Part shown: piece after piece, positions 10,128-18,094 of the stretch
Layout: each line of letters opens with the position of its first letter
How positions within the stretch are numbered: position 1 is the first letter of the stretch
NCBI GenBank assembly: GCA_001724215.1
Contig: MEDW01000018.1
Coordinates: 1 to 32,612, forward strand
DNA from: Erythrobacter sp. SCN 62-14
GTDB lineage: Bacteria; Pseudomonadota; Alphaproteobacteria; Sphingomonadales; Sphingomonadaceae
Reading direction: 5' to 3'
DNA length: 32,612 nt
Translations under genes and position numbers: made by a program
Notes under the pieces: generated by a model
What the model was told of the DNA's origin: nothing
Databases searched by the model: none
Seen by the model: the letters and a program-made list of their open reading frames with translations, nothing else

Positions 10128-11309
10128 ATGGACATGGCGAGTGCGAGAAGTTTTCGCACCTTTACTGGCAGGCCTCTGAACCCGAGGCGCCGCGCGCGCG
10201 CGCCGCTGCCGCATGGTGAATTGCGGCTGCTGACCGCCCCTGAAATCACAGCGCCAGAACTGATCCGGCAATGGGATGATCTGGTGGCTCAGGCCGCTGA
10301 ACCCAATCCCTTTTTCGAGCCGTGGCTGTTGCTGCCGGCGCTCGAACAATGGGGCCGCGCTCAGCAGGTGGTGATCAAGACATGGTTTGTCGATGGCCAG
10401 TTGTGCGGCCTGCTGCCGACCTTGCGCAGCGCCGAATATTACGGCCACCTCGTGACCCATGCGACCGGCTGGCTGCACGCCAACGCCTTTTGCGGTGTGC
10501 CGCTGGTGATGCGCGGGTACGAGGACGCATTCTGGCGCACACTGCTTGCGCATTTTGATCGCAGCCAGCGGCGGGCGCTGTTTGTGCACCTGCCTCAGCT
10601 TGCCGCCGATGGGCCGGTGGCGCAGGCGTTGGAACGGGTGCTGGGAGAAGACGGCCGCAGTCACTACATCGCCGGGGAACAACACCGCGCGCTGCTTGCC
10701 AGCGAGTTTTCTCCCGAGGCCTATCTGGCAAGCGCCATGTCCCAGAAAAAGCGCAAGGAATTGCGCCGTCAGCGCGCGCGCCTCGCCGAGGAGGGTGTTG
10801 TGACATTTGAACGGCCCGGCGATGCCTGCGACCTTGCGGCATGGACGGCAGAGTTCCTCGCGCTGGAGGCTGCCGGGTGGAAGGGTGAGGCGGGCTCTGC
10901 TCTTGCCAGCGCGGCCCAGACCCGCGATTTCTTCACCGCAACGTTGATCGGCGCCGCCGCCGCAGGCAAGCTTGAACGCCTCGCCCTCAGGCTCGATGGC
11001 CGGGCAATTGCCATGCTGGTCAATTTTATCACTCCGCCGGGCGCCTACAGCTTCAAAACCGCTTTTGATGAGGATTACGCGCGATTTTCGCCCGGAATGC
11101 TCTTGCAGCTGGAAAACCTCAGCCTGCTGGAACGCCCGGACATCGACTGGGCCGATAGCTGCGCGGCTGAAGGCCACCCGATGATCGAACGCCTTTGGCG
11201 CGAACGCCGCCGCATGGTGAGCCGCAATATCGCCATTGGCGGCCCGCTGCGCCGGGCCCTGTTTCGTCTGCTGATGGCCTATGAAACCCGCTCAAGGAGC
11301 CGTGCATGA
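10128..11309 (+). CDS. GNAT-fold acetyltransferase (CelD/BcsL, BioF2-like; Acetyltransf_6 type)
   Basis: WDDLVAQAAEPNPFFEPWLLLPALEQW...MSQKKRKELRRQRARLAEEG...YSFKTAFDEDYARFSPGMLLQLENL is characteristic of this family. Confidence 0.82.
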   Translation: MDMASARSFRTFTGRPLNPRRRARAPLPHGELRLLTAPEITAPELIRQWDDLVAQAAEPNPFFEPWLLLPALEQWGRAQQVVIKTWFVDGQLCGLLPTLRSAEYYGHLVTHATGWLHANAFCGVPLVMRGYEDAFWRTLLAHFDRSQRRALFVHLPQLAADGPVAQALERVLGEDGRSHYIAGEQHRALLASEFSPEAYLASAMSQKKRKELRRQRARLAEEGVVTFERPGDACDLAAWTAEFLALEAAGWKGEAGSALASAAQTRDFFTATLIGAAAAGKLERLALRLDGRAIAMLVNFITPPGAYSFKTAFDEDYARFSPGMLLQLENLSLLERPDIDWADSCAAEGHPMIERLWRERRRMVSRNIAIGGPLRRALFRLLMAYETRSRSRA

Positions 11310-12190
11310 ACGCTGTCACCCATTTCACCGAGGCGGCTGCTCTGGCCTCTTCACAAGTGTTCGCAGCGCCTGCGCGCGCGCAATTTGCCACGGCCTATCC
11401 GGAAAAGCCCCACATCCTCGCGCACAGCCTGACCCATCACCCGCTGCTTGAACTCGAAGCATTGGCGAGCCTTGCCGAACAGATCCCCTTGGCAAGCGTC
11501 GAATACAACCGCGGCGATTTGCCGATCGGGGTGGAAGGCAAACCGGGACCAACCGGCCTCAGCATCAGCGAAACCATCCGCCGCGTGGCTGAGGCCAATT
11601 CGTGGGCGGTGCTGAAGAATATCGAACAAGCCCCGGCCTATGCCGATCTGCTGCACGGCTTGCTTGATGAAATCCGCCCTGAAATCGAGGCGGCAACCGG
11701 CGCGATGCTGACCCCGCAGGGTTTTATCTTCATCTCAAGCCCCCATGCGGTTACGCCCTATCACTTTGATCCCGAACACAACATCCTGCTCCAGATCAGG
11801 GGGCGCAAGGTGATGACGCAGTTTCCCGCAGGCGATACGCGGTTCGTGCCGGATGAAGCCCATGAGGCCTATCATTCGGGCGGCCCGCGCGAGCTCAGCT
11901 GGGATGATGCGATGCTGCCCCATGGCCGCGAATTTGCGCTTGGGCCGGGTGATGCGTTGTTTGTCCCGGTGATGGCGCCGCATTTCGTCAAAAACGGGCC
12001 GGAGCCGTCAGTGTCGCTTTCGATCACATGGCGCAGCGAATGGAGTTACCGCGAAAGCGATGCGCGCATCATGAACGCGATCCTGCGCGAGAGGGGCTTT
12101 GCGCCGCGCGCTCCGGGCCGCTGGCCGCAGCAGAATTATGCCCGCGCCTATGCGTTTCGTTTGCTGCGAAAACTGGGCCTGACCGGCTAG
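11306..12190 (+). CDS. JmjC/cupin_8-like domain protein (putative Fe(II)/2OG oxygenase fold)
   Basis: VTPYHFDPEHNILLQIRGRKVMTQFP (HxD motif) and GDALFVPVMAPHFVKNG (distal His). ATGA overlap with the upstream acetyltransferase. Confidence 0.75.
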   Translation: MNAVTHFTEAAALASSQVFAAPARAQFATAYPEKPHILAHSLTHHPLLELEALASLAEQIPLASVEYNRGDLPIGVEGKPGPTGLSISETIRRVAEANSWAVLKNIEQAPAYADLLHGLLDEIRPEIEAATGAMLTPQGFIFISSPHAVTPYHFDPEHNILLQIRGRKVMTQFPAGDTRFVPDEAHEAYHSGGPRELSWDDAMLPHGREFALGPGDALFVPVMAPHFVKNGPEPSVSLSITWRSEWSYRESDARIMNAILRERGFAPRAPGRWPQQNYARAYAFRLLRKLGLTG

Positions 12191-12245
12191 GTCAGTTCAA
12201 ACCTTGCTTGACGGGCACGTAAAGCCTGGCGCATGGCCCACGGCC

Positions 12246-13163
12246 ATGAGCGATACACCTACAAATGAGCAACTGGTTGCAGGACTGATCCGCCTTCTGA
12301 CGGTGGAAAAGCGCGCCGCCGATATCTATGCAGGCCCGCCGCAAAAGGATGGGATTGGCCGCGTGTTTGGCGGGCAGGTGCTGGCGCAGGCCCTGCAGGC
12401 CGCGCAGGCCAGTATTGCCGATGGCAAGATCGCCCATTCGCTCCACGCCTATTTCCTGCGCGGTGGGCGCGAAGGCGCTCCGATCGAATATCGCATCGAG
12501 CGCGATTTCGACGGTCGCAGCTTTGCCAATCGCCGGGTAGTCGCCAGTCAGGAAGGCGAGGATGGCCGCGCGGTGCCGATCCTCAACCTGACAGCGAGCT
12601 TCCAGCTGCCTGAAGACGGCCTTGAGCACGTTGATTCGCCCATGCCCGATGTGGTTGGTCCCGAAGAGCTGCGCTCGGACATCGAGTTGCGCCGCGAAAT
12701 TGCGGCAAGCTGGAGCGCTAAGCTTTCCCAAGCGCAATTGGAGCAGATGCTGCGGCCACGTCCCATTGAAATGCGTACGATTGATCGTCTGCACTGGATG
12801 AGTTCAAAGCCGCGCGAACCACGCGCTCACACCTGGTTTCGGGTGGCAGCGCCAATCACCGGCAATGATGACACGCCGGAATTGCATCGGGCGATCATCA
12901 CCTATGCCAGCGACTACACCCTGCTCGGCACCAGCGCGCTGCCGCATGGCCTTTCGTGGATGCGCAACGAAATTGTCGGAGCAAGCCTCGATCACGCACT
13001 GTGGTTCCACAAAGATGCACGCGCGGATGAATGGCTGCTCTATGCGACCGATGCGCCCTGGTCAGGCGGCGGGCGTGGTTTCAATCGCGGGCGGATTTTC
13101 AACCGCGCTGGCGAGCTCGTCGCCAGCGTCGCGCAGGAAGGCATGATGCGGAAACGTCGTTGA
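12246..13163 (+). CDS. tesB: Acyl-CoA thioesterase II
   Basis: GRVFGGQVLAQALQAAQASI...SLHAYFLRGG...PIEYRIERDFDGRSFANRRVVASQ, C-terminal SLDHALWFH...YATDAPWSGGGRGFNRGRIFNRAGELVASVAQEGMMR. Confidence 0.95.
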   Translation: MSDTPTNEQLVAGLIRLLTVEKRAADIYAGPPQKDGIGRVFGGQVLAQALQAAQASIADGKIAHSLHAYFLRGGREGAPIEYRIERDFDGRSFANRRVVASQEGEDGRAVPILNLTASFQLPEDGLEHVDSPMPDVVGPEELRSDIELRREIAASWSAKLSQAQLEQMLRPRPIEMRTIDRLHWMSSKPREPRAHTWFRVAAPITGNDDTPELHRAIITYASDYTLLGTSALPHGLSWMRNEIVGASLDHALWFHKDARADEWLLYATDAPWSGGGRGFNRGRIFNRAGELVASVAQEGMMRKRR

Positions 13164-13167
13164 GTTC

Positions 13168-13416
13168 CGCATCGCATCCGCGATGCGAAATCCTCGCTCA
13201 CGCGACCTGAAGGTCGCATCGCTGCGGGCGGGCAGTCGCCCTTGCGACACCTTTGGTGTCGACCAGACCAGTTTCGGTGGCACTTGCCCACCGCAAGGCC
13301 GAACAGCCCTCAAGCAGAGCAGCGGTAGGGCAACAAGAACGCCCTCAAGCAGAGCAGCGTTAGGCAGCTAAGGACTCCGTGTGAGCGAGGAGACCGCACC
13401 CGCGGAGGCGGGTGCG
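13168..13416. repeat. String-of-hairpins (BIME/MITE-like) element filling the convergent tesB/uspA intergenic region
   Basis: Perfect 11-bp inverted ends TCCTCGCTCAC (13191-13201) and GTGAGCGAGGA (13381-13391). Hairpins at 13168-13187, 13202-13217, 13226-13241, 13245-13261, 13275-13293 and 13395-13416. Internal 35-bp tandem repeat. Confidence 0.75.
13308..13372 (+). repeat. REP-like tandem repeat, array 1 (about 2 units, 35-bp period)
   Basis: CCCTCAAGCAGAGCAGCGGTAGGGCAACAAGAACG / CCCTCAAGCAGAGCAGCGTTAGGCAGC; CCT at 13308 and 13343. Confidence 0.9.
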
Positions 13417-13423
13417 AAAAACA

Positions 13424-14239
13424 TCAATGCGCCAGGAACATCGGCATTTGCGGATCGGTCAGCGAATGGCGCGTCACTCCGCCAAACAGCATTTCGGCGA
13501 AGCGCGATTGGCCATAGGCGCCCATAATCAGCATCGAACAACCGCGCATCTGTGCTGCGGAAAAGAGCGTGTCGGACACGCGCGCTTCCCCGCGCGGGAT
13601 TTCGACAATCTCGGCCTCGATACCATGGCGGCTCAGATATTGCGCGCCTTCCAAGGGAGGGAAATCAAACCGCCCCTCTCCGCGCTTTTCCTCGACAGTG
13701 GCAAGGTACACCTTGCTTGCCGTCTTGAGCAAAGGCACCGCATGGCGCAGCGCGACACAGGCCTCGGCAGAACCATTCCAGCCCACCAGCATCGGTGCAT
13801 TCACGTCGAGCCGTTTGGTATCGGCAGGAACCACCAGCACCGGCACAGGCGCTTTGAGCGCAAGGCTGCCCACCATGCTCGATGGCCCACGCGAATCTTC
13901 GCCCGCGTCATGCGGACCCACCAGCACAATATCCGCCAGCGCCGCCTGTTCCAGCAAGCGATGTTCAGCCGCGCCATAAACAAAGCGCCAATCCCAAGAG
14001 ACATCCTCATTCTTGAGTGTGCCCTCGATTTCGGCGCGCAGCTTTTCGGCCGCTTCCTTGATCACCGGCATGGCCGCCGCCATAGCTGAGCCGTAAAAAT
14101 CACCCGGCGCAAACACCTCGTAGGAAATCGCTTGCAAGCAAGTGATGTGACCATTGCTGGCGCGCGCCAGATCAAGCGCAACCTGCAGGCGCGCGGTCAT
14201 GGCGCGGTCATTGGCGATGTGCAGCAAGATCGACTTCAT
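13424..14239 (-). CDS. Universal stress protein, tandem UspA domains
   Basis: MKSILLHIANDRAMTARLQVALDLARASNGHITCLQAI..., second domain with GWNGSAEACVALRHAVPLL and LIMGAYGQSRFAEMLFGGVTRHSL. Confidence 0.93.
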   Translation of the reverse strand: MKSILLHIANDRAMTARLQVALDLARASNGHITCLQAISYEVFAPGDFYGSAMAAAMPVIKEAAEKLRAEIEGTLKNEDVSWDWRFVYGAAEHRLLEQAALADIVLVGPHDAGEDSRGPSSMVGSLALKAPVPVLVVPADTKRLDVNAPMLVGWNGSAEACVALRHAVPLLKTASKVYLATVEEKRGEGRFDFPPLEGAQYLSRHGIEAEIVEIPRGEARVSDTLFSAAQMRGCSMLIMGAYGQSRFAEMLFGGVTRHSLTDPQMPMFLAH

Positions 14240-14296
14240 GGCGTGTGTTCTCCCGAATAATATCCCCGGCAATAGGCCGCAACAAAGGGCGCTACC

Positions 14297-14310
14297 TTGA
14301 TCGGGATCAA
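14297..14310. promoter_or_regulatory. FNR/FixK-type (Crp-Fnr family) binding site, TTGATCGGGATCAA
   Basis: Perfect 14-bp palindrome-type match to TTGAT-N4-ATCAA between divergent uspA and the carotenoid oxygenase. Its centre is about 64 bp upstream of the uspA ATG. Confidence 0.75.
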
Positions 14311-14395
14311 AATTGCTCACGCATCTGATTCGTCCAAATCGCGTCCGCTTGCAAGCTGCCTGACTTGCGGTAGTCTGTGCGGACGGGAGAGTATC

Positions 14396-15991
14396 ATGCA
14401 GATCACGCGCCATCCACCTGTCAAAACCTCGCTGGAGCCCAGCAACCACCCCTATCTGACGGGCCCATGGACCCCGCTTCACGAAGAAGTGGACGTGGCC
14501 GAATTGCCGGTGATCGAAGGGGAAATCCCCGCCGATATTGACGGGATTTACCTGCGCAACACCGAAAATCAGGTGCATCAGCCGCTTGGCCGCCATCACC
14601 CCTTCGATGGCGATTCCATGATCCATCAGGTGAATATCAGCGGCGGCAAGGCGAGCTATCGCAATCGCTTTGTGCGCACGCATTGTTTTGAGGCCGAACA
14701 GATCGCCGGGCGAAGCCTGTGGGGCGGATTGATGGACCCGGCAGGCACGTCACAGCGCCCCGGCTTTGGCGCGCACGGCAGCCTCAAGGACACCGGATCG
14801 ACCGACATCATCGTCCACGCCGGGATTGCTTACGCCACGCTTTACCAATGCGGTGAGGCATGGATGCTTGATCCTGTCACCCTTGCCAATCTGGGCAAGG
14901 CGCCGTGGGGGCCGCTGGATGGCATCTCGGCCCATCCCAAAGTGGATGAAGAAACCGGCGAGATGATGTTCTTCAACTATTCGAAACACGCCCCTTTCAT
15001 GCATTATGGGGTGGTCGATCGGACGGGCAAGCTGGTACATTATATCCCCGTAGCCCTACCGGGGCCGCGCCTACCGCATGATATGGCGATCACCAAGAAC
15101 TGGTCGATATTGAATGATATGCCGCTGTTCTGGGACACAGAATTGCTGACCCGCGATATTCACGCCGCGCGCCTGCATGATGGCATTCCCACCCGCTTTG
15201 CCCTGATCCCGCGCCATGGGAGCCCGCAGGACATCCGCTGGTTCGAGGCCAGCCCCACCTATGTGCTCCATTGGACCAATGCGTGGGAGGAGGGAGACGA
15301 AGTCATCCTCGAAGGCTATCACCAGTCAAAGCCGATGCCCGATCCGCTGCCTGAAATGGGCCGTTACAGCCACATGATGGCCTATGTGGATGAACACTCG
15401 TTCCAATCGCGGCTGCATCGCTGGCGGTTTAACCTCAAAACGGGCGAAACCCGCGAAGAACGCCTCAGCGAGAAGATCGTGGAATTCGGGATGATCAATC
15501 CCAAATTCGCGATGAAGAAAAGCCGCTATGTCTGGTCCACCACCACGCGGCCCGGCTGGTTTTTGTTCAACGGCTATGTGCGCCATGATACCGAAACGGG
15601 CGAGGAACAGGTATTCCGCTTGCCCGAGGGCGTCTATGCCAGCGAAAGCCCGATGATCCCTCGCAAATCCGCCTCAAGCAGCGCAGCGGTAGGCGGACAA
15701 GTAACGCCCTCAAGCAGCGCAGCGGTAGGCGAACAAGAAACGCCCTCAAGCAGCGAAGCGATAGGGCGCGAAGACTCTGGCTACCTCATCACCTTCCTGA
15801 TCGACGAGAACTCCGGCACGTCGGAATGCGCAATTCTTGATGCAAGCGACATCGCCAAAGGGCCGATCTGCCGCCTTGCTCTGCCGCACAAGATCTGTTC
15901 GGGCACGCATTCGGTGTGGGTCGAACACGATCAACTGCGCCGCGATGCTGCCATTGCTCAGTCGGCGCGCGCACAGGCGGTGGCCTGCTAG
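14396..15991 (+). CDS. Carotenoid oxygenase family protein (carotenoid/lignostilbene cleavage dioxygenase-like)
   Basis: YLTGPWTPLHEEVDVAELPVIEGEIPADIDGIYLRNTENQVHQP...HHPFDGDSMIHQVNISGGKASYRNRFVRT..., SAHPKVDEETGEMMFFNYS, LPHDMAITKNWSILNDMPLF, GTHSVWVEH. Confidence 0.92.
   Translation: MQITRHPPVKTSLEPSNHPYLTGPWTPLHEEVDVAELPVIEGEIPADIDGIYLRNTENQVHQPLGRHHPFDGDSMIHQVNISGGKASYRNRFVRTHCFEAEQIAGRSLWGGLMDPAGTSQRPGFGAHGSLKDTGSTDIIVHAGIAYATLYQCGEAWMLDPVTLANLGKAPWGPLDGISAHPKVDEETGEMMFFNYSKHAPFMHYGVVDRTGKLVHYIPVALPGPRLPHDMAITKNWSILNDMPLFWDTELLTRDIHAARLHDGIPTRFALIPRHGSPQDIRWFEASPTYVLHWTNAWEEGDEVILEGYHQSKPMPDPLPEMGRYSHMMAYVDEHSFQSRLHRWRFNLKTGETREERLSEKIVEFGMINPKFAMKKSRYVWSTTTRPGWFLFNGYVRHDTETGEEQVFRLPEGVYASESPMIPRKSASSSAAVGGQVTPSSSAAVGEQETPSSSEAIGREDSGYLITFLIDENSGTSECAILDASDIAKGPICRLALPHKICSGTHSVWVEHDQLRRDAAIAQSARAQAVAC
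15671..15779 (+). repeat. REP-like tandem repeat, array 2 (3 units, 36-bp period), in frame inside the carotenoid oxygenase CDS
   Basis: CCTCAAGCAGCG at 15672, 15708 and 15744; encodes SASSSAAVGGQV-TPSSSAAVGEQE-TPSSSEAIGRED. Confidence 0.95.
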
Positions 15992-16101
15992 GCCCTCGTC
16001 GACCGGGCTTGCGCGCTGGTCCGTCGGGGCTTGTCGGCCCGCGCGAGCGGCCCTAGTCGGTGCATTATTGCTTAATTTGCACCTTAAGGGCCTTTTGCGA
16101 A

Positions 16102-17940
16102 ATGATTTCCCGCTCGATTGTCCGCGCTGCATTGATCGCCACCAGCGCGCTTACGCTTGCCGTCACCCCCGCGCTTGCCCAAAAGCAGCGCACGCCCAGC
16201 CCCGCCGTCGCCGCAGCGCAGGCCGAGGCGGAACGCGCCAAGCTGTTTGCCCTGTTTGAAGACGCTGACGAGCGCGAATTGGCGCTCAATCCCTTGTCGC
16301 GGCTGTTTCGCGGCGATGATGAAAATGCGCGGCGGCTGGGCGATTACCTGACCGATGCCTTCTTCATCGCTGGCCGCACCGACACCCAGCTCAATCTGGC
16401 GAAACTCGCGCTGATTGATCGCAGCAAGCTCGCTCCCAATGACCAGCTTGCCTATGATGTGTTCCGCTACAATCAGGAACAGGCCCTGCGCCTCAGCAGC
16501 GATGAAATGCGAGCCCTTACCGAAGTGCGCCCCGTCAATCACTTCACCGGCTTTCACACCTTCTATCCCACCTTTGCCAGCGGGACGGGCGCTGCGCCCT
16601 TCAAGACGCTCGCCAATTACGAGGATAACCTTGCGCGCCACGACGATTACATCGCCATCACCCTGCGCGCGATTGCCCGCAGCCGAGAAGGCATGGCAAG
16701 CGGCGTGGTGGAAACCAAGCTTACCATCAACAATGTGATCGAACAATTGAACACGCAGCTCGCCATCCCGGTGGCGGAATCGCAATTCATGGGCCCGGTG
16801 CGCGATTTCCCCGAAGGCATTACCGAGGCTGACCGCGCGCGGTTAACCGCCGCATATGAAGCCAAGACCCGCGAGATTTACGCCGCCCACACGGCGCTTC
16901 GCGATTTCCTGCGCGATGAATATCTGGACGCTGCGCGTGACAGCTTCGGCCTCAGCCAGATGAAAGGCGGCGCTGAACTTTATGCGCTGCTGGTCGAGCA
17001 GACCACCACGCTGCCATTGGATGCGGAAACCATCCACCAGTTGGGCCTTAAAGAAGTCGCCCGGATCAAAAGCGATCTTGAAGCGATCAAGGCCGAGGTG
17101 GAGTTTCAAGGCACGCTCAATGAATTTTTCGACTATGTGCGCACCGATCCCAAGTTCCAGCCTGAAAGCCGCGAAGCGCTGACGCAAAGCTATTACCAGA
17201 TCGGCCGCGAGGTTGACGCTAAGATCGCGGATTATTTCTCGCTGGTGCCGAAATCGCCGCTGGAAATCCGGCCCTATGACCCTTCGACCGAACAGTTTGA
17301 GGCGGGCGGCTCCTATATGCCCGGCACACCCGATGGTTCGCGCGCAGGGGTGTTCTATTTCAACGCCTATGATCTGCCGAGCCGGCTGACGACGGGCAAT
17401 GTGACGCTGTACTTGCACGAAGGCGCGCCGGGGCATCACTTCCAGATCAACCTTGCGCAGGAAGATGAAAGCCTGCCTGCCTTCATGCGCTTTGGCGGGA
17501 CGACCTCTTTTGTCGAAGGCTGGGCGCTTTATGCCGAGACTCTGGGCTATGAAATGGGCTTTTACGAAGACCCGTGGAACCGTTATGGCACGCTGCAGGA
17601 CGAACAATTGCGCGCGATGCGGCTGGTGGTGGACACCGGCCTTCACGCCAAGGGCTGGAGCCGCGACCAAGCCATCGACTTCATGCTCGAAAATTCCGGC
17701 ATGACCCGCACCGAAGTGGTGGCCGAGGTGGAACGCTACATCGCGATGCCGAGCCAAGCGCTTGGCTACAAGATCGGCGCGCTCAAAATTCAGGAATTGC
17801 GCCAGCGTTCACAGGACAAGCTGGGCGCGAAATTTGACATCAAGGCGTTCCACGAGCAGATCCTCAACACCGGCGGCCTACCGCTCGCAGTGCTTGAGGA
17901 CAAGATCGACCGCTGGATCGCCGCGCAGGCCGCGCGCTGA
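16102..17940 (+). CDS. DUF885 domain-containing protein, exported
   Basis: Signal peptide MISRSIVRAALIATSALTLAVTPALAQ; YLHEGAPGHHFQINLAQE (HExxH-like HEGAPGHH) and SFVEGWALYAETLGYEMGFYEDPWNRYGTLQDEQLRAMRLVVDTGLH. Confidence 0.93.
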   Translation: MISRSIVRAALIATSALTLAVTPALAQKQRTPSPAVAAAQAEAERAKLFALFEDADERELALNPLSRLFRGDDENARRLGDYLTDAFFIAGRTDTQLNLAKLALIDRSKLAPNDQLAYDVFRYNQEQALRLSSDEMRALTEVRPVNHFTGFHTFYPTFASGTGAAPFKTLANYEDNLARHDDYIAITLRAIARSREGMASGVVETKLTINNVIEQLNTQLAIPVAESQFMGPVRDFPEGITEADRARLTAAYEAKTREIYAAHTALRDFLRDEYLDAARDSFGLSQMKGGAELYALLVEQTTTLPLDAETIHQLGLKEVARIKSDLEAIKAEVEFQGTLNEFFDYVRTDPKFQPESREALTQSYYQIGREVDAKIADYFSLVPKSPLEIRPYDPSTEQFEAGGSYMPGTPDGSRAGVFYFNAYDLPSRLTTGNVTLYLHEGAPGHHFQINLAQEDESLPAFMRFGGTTSFVEGWALYAETLGYEMGFYEDPWNRYGTLQDEQLRAMRLVVDTGLHAKGWSRDQAIDFMLENSGMTRTEVVAEVERYIAMPSQALGYKIGALKIQELRQRSQDKLGAKFDIKAFHEQILNTGGLPLAVLEDKIDRWIAAQAAR

Positions 17941-17991
17941 TCGCATGGCTGGGGCCTCGGCTCGTCGTATCTCCTGACCCGGTTGCCTGCA

Positions 17992-18026
17992 GCTTGGATG
18001 GCCGGGCAGGGCCTGTTCATCCAAGC
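17992..18026. repeat. Perfect 8-bp inverted repeat upstream of the ompA-like gene
   Basis: GCTTGGAT (17992-17999) and ATCCAAGC (18019-18026). Confidence 0.55.
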
Positions 18027-18094
18027 GCAAGGTTGCAGCCAGCACCCGTTGTCGACAATTCACCAGAACGCCTGCTGCAAGGAGCCCTGCCGCC

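Noticed and set aside
10071-11177. - strand ORF of 368 aa
   Set aside because: Antisense of the acetyltransferase gene.
13395-13420. Classical rho-independent terminator for tesB or uspA at the strong CGCACCCGC/GCGGGTGCG hairpin
   Set aside because: The + strand has an A-tract after the stem and the - strand has the T-tract before it, so neither orientation gives stem followed by U-run; termination remains possible but unproven.
16843-17757. - strand ORF of 304 aa
   Set aside because: Antisense of the DUF885 gene.
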